Shown: one piece after another, positions 51,572 through 61,335 of the stretch
Position numbering within the stretch: position 1 is the first letter of the stretch
Layout of the letters: each line of letters begins with the position of its first letter
Source: Pseudoduganella dura
GTDB taxonomy: Bacteria; Pseudomonadota; Gammaproteobacteria; Burkholderiales; Burkholderiaceae_D
Assembly: GCF_009727155.1 (NCBI RefSeq)
Contig: NZ_WNWM01000002.1
Coordinates: forward strand, 3,224,001 to 3,288,000
Reading direction: 5' to 3'
DNA: 64,000 bases
The notes under the pieces: model-generated
What the model saw: the letters and a program-made list of their open reading frames with translations, nothing else
Databases searched by the model: none
What the model was told of the DNA's origin: nothing
Translations under genes and position numbers: made by a program

Positions 51572-51979
51572 ATGAATTCTTCGAACGAACGCGAAAGCTT
51601 CAGCCAGCGACTCCAGCAGGCTTTAAAAAATGCTCATTATTCCCCAGACAGTCCAACCAGGCTGGCGCGGGAATTCAACATCCGGTTCGAAGGGCGGCCG
51701 ATCACCGTGCACGCGGCACGCAAATGGCTGGTAGGCGAGGCAATTCCCACCCAAGAGAAGTTGCGCATGATCGCCCAGTGGCTGGGCGTGCCGGCGGAAT
51801 GGCTGCGCTTCGGTGGGCCGGAAGCGGCCGCGCCGGCCGGCGAGGGCGCCAATGGCTTGTCGCGATTTGAATCGGCGGATGTGAAGCTGATCGCGGACCT
51901 GCAGCGCCTCGACGAACATCACCGGCAGATCGCGCGCGAATTCATCCGCATGCTGGTACGGGTCAATTATCAGAAGTAA
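51572..51979 (+). CDS. XRE-like helix-turn-helix regulator
   Basis: Protein of 135 aa. The first 75 residues form a repressor-like HTH (SFSQRLQQALKNAHYSPDSP, TRLAREFNIRFEGRPITVHA, ARKWLVGEAIPTQEKLRMIA, QWLGVPAEWL), similar to phage-repressor-type chromosomal regulators. A short variable linker and a helix (LIADLQRLDEHHRQIAREFI) follow. Targets unknown. No phage genes are adjacent. The ATG has no good ribosome site. It is convergent with ubiX. Confidence 0.8.
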   Translation: MNSSNERESFSQRLQQALKNAHYSPDSPTRLAREFNIRFEGRPITVHAARKWLVGEAIPTQEKLRMIAQWLGVPAEWLRFGGPEAAAPAGEGANGLSRFESADVKLIADLQRLDEHHRQIAREFIRMLVRVNYQK

Positions 51980-52081
51980 TCCGGCGGGGTGATCCGGCCG
52001 TGTCGATACGGTGATAAGCCGACCTCGGCTGCTCATCGGCTGCTCATCGTCCACTGATCGGCCGCTGGCCGAACCTTCCGG

Positions 52082-52669
52082 TCAGCCGCCCAGGCCGTTC
52101 CAGCGCGGCGCCGCGCCGCTTTCCATTTCCACGCCGACCAGGTCGAGCACCCGTGCCACCGTGTGGTTCACGAGATCGTCGATCGTCTGCGGCCGGTGAT
52201 AAAACGCCGGCAGCGGCGGGAACACGATGCCGCCCATCTCGGTCACGGCCGTCATGTTGCGCAGGTGCGCCAGGTTGAAGGGTGTTTCACGCACCATCAG
52301 CACCAGCCGGCGGCGCTCTTTCAGCATCACGTCCGCGGCGCGCGCGATCAGGTTGTCCGCCAGGCCATGGGCCACGGCAGCCAGTGTCTTCATCGAACAG
52401 GGAGCGATCACCATCGCGTCCGTCAGGTAGGAACCGCTGGCGATCGAGGCGCCCACGTTGTGGGCCTTGTGCACGATATGCGCGAGTGCTTCCACTTCGC
52501 GCCGGGCCAGGCCCGTTTCCTCATGCAGCGTCAATACCGCGGCGTCTGAAATCACGAGATGCGATTCGACGCCGGGCAGGCCTTGCAGCGTCTGCAGCAG
52601 GCGCACGCCATACACGGCGCCGGTGGCGCCCGTGATGGCGACGACGATCCGCCGTGGGCGCCCGCTCAT
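52082..52669 (-). CDS. ubiX: Flavin prenyltransferase UbiX
   Basis: Protein of 195 aa. VVAITGATGAVYGVRLLQTL (about residues 9-28) is the flavin-binding start; SGSYLTDAMVIAPCSMKTLA, ARAADVMLKERRRLVLMVRE and PFNLAHLRNM are the UbiX/Pad1 hallmarks. It makes prenylated FMN for UbiD in ubiquinone synthesis. It lies 17 bp after grxD on the same strand, so probably one operon. Confidence 0.95.
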   Translation of the reverse strand: MSGRPRRIVVAITGATGAVYGVRLLQTLQGLPGVESHLVISDAAVLTLHEETGLARREVEALAHIVHKAHNVGASIASGSYLTDAMVIAPCSMKTLAAVAHGLADNLIARAADVMLKERRRLVLMVRETPFNLAHLRNMTAVTEMGGIVFPPLPAFYHRPQTIDDLVNHTVARVLDLVGVEMESGAAPRWNGLGG

Positions 52670-52686
52670 GACTGCCCGGTCCGCTT

Positions 52687-53007
52687 CTAGTCAGCCTTGC
52701 TGTCCAGCAGCGTTTTCAGTTCGCCCGACTCGTACATCTCGTTCATGATGTCCGAACCGCCGATGAATTCGCCGCGCACATACAGCTGCGGAATGGTCGG
52801 CCAGTTCGAATATTCCTTGATGCCCTGGCGCACTTCCGGATCTTCCAGCACATTGACGGTAGCGATGTTGTCCACGCCGCATGCCTTCAGGATCTGGATC
52901 GCACGGCCGGAAAAACCGCACTGCGGGAATTGCGCGGTGCCTTTCATGAACAGCACCACCGGGGTGCCGGACACGGTTTCCTTGATCCACTGTTGTACAT
53001 CACTCAT
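52687..53007 (-). CDS. grxD: Monothiol glutaredoxin Grx4/GrxD
   Basis: Protein of 106 aa with the monothiol CGFS motif ([12 protein letters not shown]30) and the glutathione-binding [19 protein letters not shown]. It binds a 2Fe-2S cluster with glutathione and carries it to acceptor proteins. ATG at 53007 is preferred over upstream in-frame codons because the family begins [10 protein letters not shown]. Upstream of ubiX; the prmC gene often found in front of this pair is absent here. Confidence 0.95.
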   Translation of the reverse strand: MSDVQQWIKETVSGTPVVLFMKGTAQFPQCGFSGRAIQILKACGVDNIATVNVLEDPEVRQGIKEYSNWPTIPQLYVRGEFIGGSDIMNEMYESGELKTLLDSKAD

Positions 53008-53226
53008 AGCTGCCTCGAAAAAGAAATGTCGGAATAGCGGCATTTTACAGGCATTCATGCCCCTCCTGCAGGATGTGGCCGCGTGCGAAGCCGATGGGCC
53101 GAACCCATGCGCCAACACGTCCACACCACAGCTTTTGTGCTGCAGTGCACAGTTGCTGCCGTGCTACCATATTCCGCTGGTAGCGCTCTCCAATTCGGCA
53201 TCGATATCGGCACAGGAGGAACTCGG

Positions 53227-53769
53227 ATGGACGGGAACCGGGGAACCAGGCGGGTCAGGAAATTCAAGCTGGGCGCGGCCTGGCATCCGGAACGCATCGA
53301 ACGGTGGCTGGAAACCCAGTCCGCCGAGGGATTGCACCTGGAATCGGTGGCGCCGTTCGGAATCTACACCTTCATTGCGGACTTGCCCGAGCCGCACGAT
53401 TACCGGATCGACTTCGCTTCCACGCGGGAAGTCGAAGACCCGCATTACGCGGAAGCGCCCACCGCCGCCGGCTGGAAGCTGGCCGGCCATTCGATGAGCT
53501 GGATGCTGTGGCGGGCGCCGAAAGGCGAGGCGCGCGACATCTTCACCCATGCGCCGGCGCGCGTGTCCACCTACCGGCGCCAGGCCATCGCCATGCTGAT
53601 CATCGCCGCCATCCAGGTGCCGCCGCTGGTCAGCGGCACGATGGCGTTGCGCCGGCACGACGAACTGGCCTGGGCCAGCGTATTGATCCTGTCTTCCGCC
53701 GTGATGTCGCTGGCGCTGTATGCGCTGGCCCGCGTGGCGGGCCGGCTGCTCAAGGTGAAGGATTCCTGA
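53227..53769 (+). CDS. DUF2812-like membrane protein
   Basis: Protein of 180 aa starting at ATG 53227 with AGGAGGA upstream. The N-terminal half matches the DUF2812 pattern (RKFKLGAAWHPERIERWLET, GLHLESVAPFGIYTFIADLP, DYRIDFAS, GWKLAGHSMSWMLWRAPKGE). Two transmembrane segments follow (about residues 124-142 and 150-172). DUF2812 proteins often accompany PadR regulators, but none is adjacent. Function unknown. The stop codon abuts the opposing tex stop with no gap (TGATCA). Confidence 0.75.
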   Translation: MDGNRGTRRVRKFKLGAAWHPERIERWLETQSAEGLHLESVAPFGIYTFIADLPEPHDYRIDFASTREVEDPHYAEAPTAAGWKLAGHSMSWMLWRAPKGEARDIFTHAPARVSTYRRQAIAMLIIAAIQVPPLVSGTMALRRHDELAWASVLILSSAVMSLALYALARVAGRLLKVKDS

Positions 53770-56118
53770 TCAGCCGCGCAGCTTGGCGAACGCGGCCGCC
53801 ATCGAACCGGCCACGGCCGGCTCGCGCGACGCGCTTTTCTGCTGCTGGCCCATGGCGCGGCGGTCGTTGCGGTCACCGCGTTGTTCCGGCTTCGAACCGG
53901 CCGCCGGCGCACTGTCCGTCAGGCGCATGGTGAGGGCGATGCGCTTGCGCTTCGGGTCCACCTCCAGCACCTTCACTTTCACGACCTGGCCGGCCTTCAC
54001 CATGGTGTGCGGGTCCTTGACGAACGTGTTCGACAGCGCCGAAATGTGCACCAGGCCATCCTGGTGCACGCCGATGTCGACGAACGCGCCGAATGCCGCC
54101 ACGTTGGTGACCACGCCTTCCAGGATCATGTCCGGCCGCAGGTCGGCGATCTCTTCCACGCCTTCCTTGAACGTGGCGGTGGTGAACTCGGGACGCGGAT
54201 CGCGGCCGGGCTTTTCCAGTTCCTTCAGGATGTCCGTCACTGTCGGCACGCCGAACTTGTCATCGGCATACTTCGCCGGCGACAGCGTCTTGAGCACCGC
54301 CGCCGCGCCGATCACGGACTTGATGTCCTTCCTGATGTCGGCCAGGATCTTTTCCACCACCGGATACGATTCCGGGTGCACGGCGGACGCGTCCAGCGGA
54401 TTGTCGCTGTTCATCACGCGCAGGAAGCCGGCGGCCTGCTCGAACGTCTTGTCGCCCAGTCGCGGCACCTTCTTCAAAGCCGCGCGCGACGTGAACGCAC
54501 CCTTCAGGTCGCGGTAGCTGACGATGCTCTGCGCCACGCTGGCCGACAGGCCGGAAACCCGCGCCAGCAGCGGCGCGGAAGCCGTATTCACGTCCACCCC
54601 CACCGCGTTGACGCAATCCTCGACCACCGCATCGAGCGTGCGGGCCAGCTGCGTCTGGCTCACATCGTGCTGGTACTGGCCCACGCCGATCGATTTCGGG
54701 TCGATCTTCACCAGTTCGGCCAGCGGATCCTGCAGGCGGCGCGCGATCGATACGGCGCCGCGCAGCGACACGTCCATGTCCGGCAGTTCGCGCGACGCGA
54801 ACTCGGAGGCCGAGTAGACCGACGCGCCGGCCTCGGAGACGACGATCTTCGTCAGTTTCAGGTCGGCATGGCGTTTGATCAGGTCCTGCGCCAGCTTGTC
54901 CGTCTCGCGGGAAGCGGTGCCGTTGCCGATCGAGATCAGCGACACGTTGTGCTTCGCGGCCAGCAGGCCCAGCGTGTGGAGCGTGCCTTCCCAGTCGTTG
55001 CGTGGCTGGTGCGGATACACGGTGGCGGTATCGGCCACCTTGCCGGTGGCATCGACAACGGCCACCTTCACGCCGGTGCGCAGTCCCGGGTCCAGGCCCA
55101 TCGTCGCGCGCGGGCCGGCCGGCGCGGCCAGCAGCAGCGCCTTCAGGTTGGTGGCGAACACGCCGATCGCGTCGAGCTCGGCCTTGTCGCGCAGCGCTCC
55201 CATCAGTTCCGTTTCGAGGTGCATGAAGCTTTTCACGCGCCACGTCCAGCGCACGGTGTCCGTCAGCCACTTGTCGGCGGGGCGCCCGGCGGATTTGATG
55301 CCGAACCGTGCGGCGATGCGGCTCTCGCACGGGTTGTGCGGCGCATCCCACTTCGGTTTCTCGGCTTCGGTATCGAGGCGCAGCGTCACGTCCAGCACGC
55401 CTTCGCGGCGGCCGCGCATCAGCGCCAGCGCGCGGTGCGACGGCACCGTGGCCAGCGGCTCCGAATAATCGAAATAATCGGCGAATTTCTCGCCCGCCTC
55501 CTGTTTGCCTTCGACAACCTTCGATTCCACCACGCCATGATCCTGCACGTATTCGCGCAGCGACTGCACCAGGTTCGCGTCCTCGGCGAAGCGCTCCATC
55601 AGGATCTGGCGGGCACCGTCCAGCGCCGCCTTGGCGTCGGGCACGCCGGCGTTGTTGCCGTCCGGCGTCGCGAAGGCTTCGCGCAGGTAGCCGGCCGCCA
55701 CGGTTTCCGGATTCAGGGACGGGTCGGCCAGCAGGCTGTCCGCCAGCGGCGCCAGGCCGGCCTCGATGGCGATCTGCGCCTTCGTGCGGCGCTTTTGCTT
55801 GTAGGGCAGGTACAGGTCTTCCAGCCGGGTTTTATCTTCGGCAAGCATGACGGCCTGCAGCAGTTCCGGCGTCATCTTGTTCTGTTCGGTAATCGATGCC
55901 ACGATCGTGGCGCGGCGCTCTTCCAGCTCGCGCAGGTAGCGCAGGCGCTCTTCGAGCAGGCGCAGCTGGATGTCGTCGAGCCCGCCGGTGGCTTCCTTGC
56001 GGTAGCGGGCGATGAAGGGGACGGTGGCACCCTCGTCCAGCAGGGCGATCGCGGCGGCCACCTGGGCCGGCCGGGCGGCCAGCTCGGCGGCCAGGCGTTG
56101 TTCGATGGAAGGCAGCAT
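53770..56118 (-). CDS. tex: Tex-family RNA-binding transcription accessory protein
   Basis: Protein of 782 aa. The N-terminal helical part begins [20 protein letters not shown] and includes [16 protein letters not shown]; a YqgF-like domain ([20 protein letters not shown]) lies around residues 330-450, helix-hairpin-helix repeats around 490-630 ([20 protein letters not shown]) and a C-terminal S1 domain around 650-720 ([20 protein letters not shown]). The basic tail is disordered. Tex acts in transcription and RNA interaction. ATG at 56118 is chosen over a TTG five codons upstream. Confidence 0.95.
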   Translation of the reverse strand: MLPSIEQRLAAELAARPAQVAAAIALLDEGATVPFIARYRKEATGGLDDIQLRLLEERLRYLRELEERRATIVASITEQNKMTPELLQAVMLAEDKTRLEDLYLPYKQKRRTKAQIAIEAGLAPLADSLLADPSLNPETVAAGYLREAFATPDGNNAGVPDAKAALDGARQILMERFAEDANLVQSLREYVQDHGVVESKVVEGKQEAGEKFADYFDYSEPLATVPSHRALALMRGRREGVLDVTLRLDTEAEKPKWDAPHNPCESRIAARFGIKSAGRPADKWLTDTVRWTWRVKSFMHLETELMGALRDKAELDAIGVFATNLKALLLAAPAGPRATMGLDPGLRTGVKVAVVDATGKVADTATVYPHQPRNDWEGTLHTLGLLAAKHNVSLISIGNGTASRETDKLAQDLIKRHADLKLTKIVVSEAGASVYSASEFASRELPDMDVSLRGAVSIARRLQDPLAELVKIDPKSIGVGQYQHDVSQTQLARTLDAVVEDCVNAVGVDVNTASAPLLARVSGLSASVAQSIVSYRDLKGAFTSRAALKKVPRLGDKTFEQAAGFLRVMNSDNPLDASAVHPESYPVVEKILADIRKDIKSVIGAAAVLKTLSPAKYADDKFGVPTVTDILKELEKPGRDPRPEFTTATFKEGVEEIADLRPDMILEGVVTNVAAFGAFVDIGVHQDGLVHISALSNTFVKDPHTMVKAGQVVKVKVLEVDPKRKRIALTMRLTDSAPAAGSKPEQRGDRNDRRAMGQQQKSASREPAVAGSMAAAFAKLRG

Positions 56119-56270
56119 GTGTTCAGTTCTCAACAGACAGGCCGTAAATCATACATGACGCCACACCGCCACGGGGCATGGGCCGATAAGTTAGAACATA
56201 AGCAAACACAGAAAGGCTGTTGGCGGATAATATTGCATGTTGCTGTTTTTGAACCGTCCTGAATACACCG

Positions 56271-59200
56271 ATGCGACCAATGGATTTGACCCGCGACGAA
56301 GCTCCTGCAACTCCTGCTGCCCCTGCCACCGTTCCCGCCAGCCCGCCGGCGACCCAGTTGCCGTACGCGGTCGCCATCTGGCTGCAGCGCGTGGATGCGG
56401 CCGCGCACCCGAAAGCCAAGCTGGCCCCGGTCGATCCCGATCCGAAGCAGACGAGCTACAAGCTGATCTATGTGCTGGCCCCCACGTCCGGCGGCCGCCA
56501 TGTGGCGCTGGCGCTGTACAAGGCGCGGCTGCGTCCGAGCGGCGACGTGGCCGCCGCCAGCCCCGTGAACGAAGTGTTTTCGCTGCTGTCCGCGCCGCCA
56601 CCATTCCTGGAACCGGGCGATGAAGACCTGGTGCGCTTCTTCGTGGCGATGCGCAGCGGCCCGAATTCGCCGACCGGCAGCGCGACCGAGCCGCGCGGCA
56701 AGATCGGCGCGGCCCTGTTGCAGATGTTATCCGAGCAAGAGAAGCTGCTTTGGGCTAACTCATGGGCCGACGTCGGCAATGGCCTGGTCTACCCGATGAA
56801 GGCCGGCCAGGGGCGCACGGCCAACCTGGCATGGCGCGAAGAGGGCAAGGGACTGCGGCTGGGCTGGAAGGTGGAAGCCCCGGAAAATACCCGCCACGCG
56901 GGCGCCGACCAGATCGACTACATGTTGCCCACGGAACCGCCGTGGTATATCGACAACCTGTCCTGCGGCGTGCTGCACCTGAACCAGGGCGGCGCCGATA
57001 TCCCGCTCGCCGAGCTGCAGGCATTGGTTGCCCAGGCTCCATTGTTGATGCCCAACGATAAGATGCGCGTGTCGCAACTGCTGCTGGCGCACGGCCTGCA
57101 GCAGCTGATGCCGTTGCCGCAGCCATTGCCCCAGCGCTTGCGCGAAGACGTCAAGCCGCGGCCGATCCTGGTGCTCGACTCGGCGCAGCTGGCGGATGGT
57201 TCGGCGCAGAAGTGGCACGATTACGCCGTGCTGTCGTACGACTACGACGGCGAGCGCGTGTCGTTCGACCCGTCGCAGCGCGTGGTGCGCCAGCGCGGCG
57301 AAGTCACAGAGATCATCGTGCGCAACGAGGCGCTGGAAACGGCGGCGCTGGAAACCCTGACCGACCTGGGCTTCCGCAAGCCGACCGCGCTGCCGCTGTC
57401 GAGCGTGCGCGGCGGCCTGCTGCTGGCCAGCCAGGCCGACTGGATCCGCTTTGCCGAATCGGGCATCGAAGCGTTGCTGGCGAACGGCTGGCAGGTCGAG
57501 AAAACCCCGAAATACCGCTACGACTTCACCGCGGTCGACGAGTGGTACGCCGAGATCGAGGAAGAGGGCCCGGAGACGGGCAATGCGTGGTTCGAGCTGG
57601 AACTGGGCATCACCGTGGGCGACGAGCGGGTGCCGCTGCTGCCGGTGCTGGTGCAGATGATCCGCAACATGCCGAACGATTTTTCCGCCAAGGCGCTGTC
57701 GGTGCACGGCGAAACCGACCAGATGCTGGCCACGCTGCCGGGCGGCACCCGCGTGGCGCTGCCATGGGCGCGCGTGAAGCCGATCCTTGGCACGCTGGGC
57801 GAGCTGTACTTCAACGACAAGATCCGCCATGCCGTGCGCATGAGCACGCTCGACGCGGCGCGGCTGGATGAACTGGCCCGTACGGGCGAGTTCAACTGGA
57901 CGGGCGGCGAGGAAGTGCGCGACATGGGCCGCCGGCTGAACCAGTTCTCGTCGGTCAAGCGGGTGGCAACCCCGGCCAGCCTGCAGGCCACGCTGCGCGA
58001 TTACCAGTCCGAAGGCCTGGCATGGATGCAGTTCCTGCGCGAATACGGCCTGGCCGGCATCCTGGCGGACGACATGGGCCTGGGTAAGACGGTGCAGACG
58101 CTGGCGCACATCCTCGTCGAGAAGGAATCGGGCCGGATGACGCATCCGACGCTCGTCATCGCGCCCACTTCGCTGATGGGCAACTGGCAGGACGAATCGG
58201 CCCGTTTCGCGCCCAGCCTGAAAGTGCTGCTGCTGCAGGGCAAGGACCGCGCCGAGATGTTCGACAAGATCCCGGAAGCGGACCTGGTGCTGACCACCTA
58301 TGCGCTGCTGCCGCGCGACGAGGAAAAGCTGCGCGAGCACGACTTCCACCTGGTGATCCTGGACGAATCGCATTACATCAAGAACACCCGCTCGAAGGCT
58401 GCGCAAAGCGCCGGGCTGCTGCGCGCGAAACACCGGCTGTGCCTGTCCGGCACGCCGCTGGAAAACCACCTGGGCGAGCTGTGGTCGCAGTTCCACTTCC
58501 TGCTGCCGGGCCTGCTGGGCGACGAAAAGGCGTTCAACTCGCAGTTCCGCCACCCGATCGAGCGGCAGGACGACCCGCTGCGCCGGATGCTGCTGAATCG
58601 CCGGATCAAGCCGTTCCTGCTGCGCCGCACGAAGGACAGCGTGGCCAAGGAGCTGCCGCCGAAGACCGAAATGGTGCGCAAGGTCGAGCTGACCGGCGCC
58701 CAGCGCGACCTGTACGAAACCGTGCGGCTGGCCATGGACCAGAAGGTGCGCGAGGAAATCGACCGCAAGGGCGTGGCGCGCAGCCAGATCGTGATCCTCG
58801 AGGCGCTGCTGAAACTGCGGCAGGTATGCTGCGACCCGCGCCTGGTGAAATCGCTGTCCACGCGCAAGCAGCAGGCCGCCGGTTCGGCCAAGCTGGCCGA
58901 CCTGATGCAGATGCTGGAAGACTTGCTGGAAGAAAATCGCAAGATCCTCGTCTTCTCGCAATTCACGTCGATGCTGGAACTGATCCAGGAAGAGCTGGAC
59001 TCGCGCGACATTCCGTATGCGTTGCTGACCGGCGAAACACGCGACCGCGGCGCCCAGGTGGCCGCGTTCCAGCAGGGCGCGGTGCCGATCTTCCTGATCA
59101 GCCTGAAGGCCGGCGGCGTGGGCCTGAACCTGACCGCGGCGGACACGGTGATCCACTACGACCCGTGGTGGAACCCGGCCGCCGAACAGCAGGCCACCGA

Positions 59201-59399
59201 CCGCGCCTGGCGCATCGGGCAGGACAAGCCGGTGTTCGTCTACAAGCTGATCGCCAAGGGCACGCTGGAAGAAAAGATCCAGGTGCTGCAGCAGAAGAAG
59301 GCCGACCTGGCGCAATCCGTGCTGGCCGAGGGCGAATCGCAGAAGATGGCGCTGACGCAGGAAGACCTGCAGCAGATCTTCGCGCCGCTGGCCGACTGA
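56271..59399 (+). CDS. SNF2/RapA-type DEAD/DEAH-box helicase
   Basis: Protein of 1042 aa. The N-terminal 570 residues lack a recognisable SWIM zinc finger. The SNF2 core begins near 575 with RDYQSEGLAWMQFLREYGLA; Walker A is DDMGLGKT (near 600), Walker B/DEAH box is VILDESHYIKN (near 697), then LSGTPLENHLGELWSQFHFL. The C-terminal helicase domain has KILVFSQFTSM, LISLKAGGVGLNLTAADTVI and QATDRAWRIGQDKPVFVYKL. It should be an ATP-driven DNA translocase remodelling protein-DNA or RNA polymerase complexes. An ATG three codons downstream is an alternative start. Confidence 0.93.
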   Translation: MRPMDLTRDEAPATPAAPATVPASPPATQLPYAVAIWLQRVDAAAHPKAKLAPVDPDPKQTSYKLIYVLAPTSGGRHVALALYKARLRPSGDVAAASPVNEVFSLLSAPPPFLEPGDEDLVRFFVAMRSGPNSPTGSATEPRGKIGAALLQMLSEQEKLLWANSWADVGNGLVYPMKAGQGRTANLAWREEGKGLRLGWKVEAPENTRHAGADQIDYMLPTEPPWYIDNLSCGVLHLNQGGADIPLAELQALVAQAPLLMPNDKMRVSQLLLAHGLQQLMPLPQPLPQRLREDVKPRPILVLDSAQLADGSAQKWHDYAVLSYDYDGERVSFDPSQRVVRQRGEVTEIIVRNEALETAALETLTDLGFRKPTALPLSSVRGGLLLASQADWIRFAESGIEALLANGWQVEKTPKYRYDFTAVDEWYAEIEEEGPETGNAWFELELGITVGDERVPLLPVLVQMIRNMPNDFSAKALSVHGETDQMLATLPGGTRVALPWARVKPILGTLGELYFNDKIRHAVRMSTLDAARLDELARTGEFNWTGGEEVRDMGRRLNQFSSVKRVATPASLQATLRDYQSEGLAWMQFLREYGLAGILADDMGLGKTVQTLAHILVEKESGRMTHPTLVIAPTSLMGNWQDESARFAPSLKVLLLQGKDRAEMFDKIPEADLVLTTYALLPRDEEKLREHDFHLVILDESHYIKNTRSKAAQSAGLLRAKHRLCLSGTPLENHLGELWSQFHFLLPGLLGDEKAFNSQFRHPIERQDDPLRRMLLNRRIKPFLLRRTKDSVAKELPPKTEMVRKVELTGAQRDLYETVRLAMDQKVREEIDRKGVARSQIVILEALLKLRQVCCDPRLVKSLSTRKQQAAGSAKLADLMQMLEDLLEENRKILVFSQFTSMLELIQEELDSRDIPYALLTGETRDRGAQVAAFQQGAVPIFLISLKAGGVGLNLTAADTVIHYDPWWNPAAEQQATDRAWRIGQDKPVFVYKLIAKGTLEEKIQVLQQKKADLAQSVLAEGESQKMALTQEDLQQIFAPLAD

Positions 59400-59450
59400 T
59401 GCAGCAAGCCGATGGACGGGGCCGATGAAAAGAGCTGATGAATAAAGCCG

Positions 59451-60461
59451 ATGAATAAAGCTGACTACGAGCTGCTGCTCGAGCATGGCACCGACATCCA
59501 CTGGATGCTCGACTGCGCGACGGGGCAGCTGCTGTATGTGAGCCCGGCCGCCGCGCGGCGCTTCGGCTGGCCGCCGGAAGAAATGCAGGCACGCGCCCAG
59601 GCGCTGGCCGGGCCGTTGCTGCACGACCTGCCGGAGCGGCTGGCGCGCTTCCGGCAGGGCGACGGCAGCCGCCATACCGTGCTGCGCGAAGCGGAACTGG
59701 AAGGCATTCCCGTCGAGATCGAATCCACGCTGGTGGACCAGGGCAGGCTGGTCGGCGTGGTGCGCGATGTCAGCGCCCGGCGCGCGTTCGAGCAGCAGCA
59801 GAAAAAGTTCGCGTCGATGCTGTCGCATGAATTCCGCTCGCCGCTGGCAACGATCGACGGCGCGATCCAGCGCCTCGTGATGACCGACAAGGGGGCCGAC
59901 GAAGGCGCCACGAAGCGTTATCACAAGATCCAGTCCGCGGTGGACCGACTGCTGGGCATGGTGGACGAATACCTGTCGCCGGACCGGCTGGCGTCGATCG
60001 GGCGCCGGCGGCGCGAGAACGGCATCGCGCCCGCCGCGTTGCTGGAAGCGGCCGCCGCGCAGGCGCGCACCCGGCGAGCCGGCATCACCGTGCTGGCCGG
60101 CGACGCGCCGCCATGGGTGCGTGCCGATCCGGACGGCATGCGGATGTGCCTCGATGTGCTGCTCGATAACGCGATCAGGTACACTCCGCCGGACGCGCCG
60201 ATCGAACTATGGGCAGGCAAGGTCGCCACGGGAGGCATCGAATTCACGGTGACCGATCGTGGCCCGGCGATCCCGGAAGGGGAGGTCGGCCGGCTGTTCG
60301 ACAAGGGTTACCGCGGCAGTGCGGCCGCCGGCATTCCCGGCTCGGGCATTGGCCTGTACATGGCAAAAGCGGTGATCGAAGTACATGGCGGCACGCTCAG
60401 CGCGCAAAACTTGCCTGAAAGCGGCAAGAAGTTCCGGATTTGGCTTCCTGTCGCCGTGTAA
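59451..60461 (+). CDS. PAS-domain sensor histidine kinase (soluble)
   Basis: Protein of 336 aa without membrane segments. PAS at about residues 6-110 (HWMLDCATGQLLYVSPAAAR), HisKA with MLSHEFRSPLATIDGAIQRL (H126), HATPase with LLDNAIRYTPPDAPI, DRGPAIPEGEVGRLFD and GSGIGLYMAKAVIEVHGG. The phospho-acceptor and ATP site are intact. It lies 51 bp after the SNF2 gene and 67 bp before the response regulator, all on the plus strand, so it likely forms a pair with that regulator. The signal is unknown; a cytosolic PAS could sense redox state or a ligand. Confidence 0.9.
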   Translation: MNKADYELLLEHGTDIHWMLDCATGQLLYVSPAAARRFGWPPEEMQARAQALAGPLLHDLPERLARFRQGDGSRHTVLREAELEGIPVEIESTLVDQGRLVGVVRDVSARRAFEQQQKKFASMLSHEFRSPLATIDGAIQRLVMTDKGADEGATKRYHKIQSAVDRLLGMVDEYLSPDRLASIGRRRRENGIAPAALLEAAAAQARTRRAGITVLAGDAPPWVRADPDGMRMCLDVLLDNAIRYTPPDAPIELWAGKVATGGIEFTVTDRGPAIPEGEVGRLFDKGYRGSAAAGIPGSGIGLYMAKAVIEVHGGTLSAQNLPESGKKFRIWLPVAV

Positions 60462-60528
60462 CGCTTGCACCAGGACGTTACTCCCGTGATAATTCTTTGA
60501 GTAACGAAACAACACTTAATGGCCATCG

Positions 60529-61209
60529 ATGACGCAGATATTGATCGTGGAAGACAACCTGGAATACGCCGAGGAAATGGCGGATTACCTGGGGGAAATG
60601 GGACACGATGTCAGCATTACCAACAACGCGGGCGAGATGTGGTCCGCGCTGAGCCAGGGTAACGTCGGCGTCGTCGTGCTGGACCTTGGTCTTCCCGACG
60701 AGGATGGTATCAATGTGATACCGAGGATGCGACAACTGTATCCCCAGATCGGACTGCTCGTGCTGACGGGGCGTGTCAATTTCGACAGCCGCATTCTCGG
60801 GCTGCGCCTGGGCGCCGATCATTACCTGACGAAACCCATCAAGTTCCCGGAGCTCGCGGCCCATATCGAGGCGCTGGACCGGCGCGTCGGTCCGCAGGAA
60901 GCGGCGCCCGTACTGAGCAAATGGACATTGCGGCTTTCGGCCCGCCAGCTCGAACTGCAGGGCCAGGCCATCACGCTGACGGAAAAGGAATGCAATTTCC
61001 TGCACTTGCTGACGATTAACACGCGGCCCGTTCCCCGGCAGGTGATCGTGGCCGGTATCGGCGGCGACGATCCGGATGCCGGCCGCCGCGTGGACATGCT
61101 GGTTTACCGGCTGCGCAAGAAGGCCCGTACCGGGCTGGGCCAGGATCTGCCGCTGCGCAGCGCGTATGGCGAGGGGTACAGCCTGTCCACCAGTTTCAAC
61201 TTGTCCTGA
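60529..61209 (+). CDS. OmpR-like response regulator
   Basis: Protein of 226 aa. Receiver domain: EDN at residues 8-10, phospho-acceptor D52 (VVVLDLGLPDEDG) and Lys102 (YLTKPIKFPEL). The C-terminal winged helix (about residues 130-220) has LTEKECNFLHLLTINTRPVP and RRVDMLVYRLRKKA, which is shorter and less typical than in OmpR. Partner of the PAS kinase just upstream. REP-like palindromes start within a few bases of its stop. Confidence 0.88.
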   Translation: MTQILIVEDNLEYAEEMADYLGEMGHDVSITNNAGEMWSALSQGNVGVVVLDLGLPDEDGINVIPRMRQLYPQIGLLVLTGRVNFDSRILGLRLGADHYLTKPIKFPELAAHIEALDRRVGPQEAAPVLSKWTLRLSARQLELQGQAITLTEKECNFLHLLTINTRPVPRQVIVAGIGGDDPDAGRRVDMLVYRLRKKARTGLGQDLPLRSAYGEGYSLSTSFNLS

Positions 61210-61277
61210 CCCCCGCTTCAATCGGGGACAGAGTCGCCGGGAAATTTTAATTTCCTGAAATAATTGGGGACAGGGTC
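61208..61277. repeat. Left flank of the RAYT gene: REP-like motifs
   Basis: It contains GACCCCCG-loop-CGGGGACAGAGTC (61208-61235), AAATTTTAATTTCC, the 11-mer ATTTCCTGAAA (61250-61260, also at 17621) and GGGGACAGGGTC (61266-61277). The 11-mer GGGACAGAGTC (61225-61235) recurs inverted at 62242-62252, so the RAYT gene is bracketed by an inverted pair. Confidence 0.75.
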
Positions 61278-61335
61278 GTTGCCGGCGGGGTATCATCGTT
61301 CCTTCGCCCTTTGCCGCATTGTCGACCGATCCAGC

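Noticed and set aside
51572..51979. XRE regulator as a prophage remnant
   Set aside because: No phage structural, integrase or lysis genes nearby, and neighbours are housekeeping genes.
56760..59924. 1054-codon open frame on the minus strand opposite the SNF2 helicase and the PAS kinase
   Set aside because: Shadow frame; the plus-strand genes show complete catalytic motifs.
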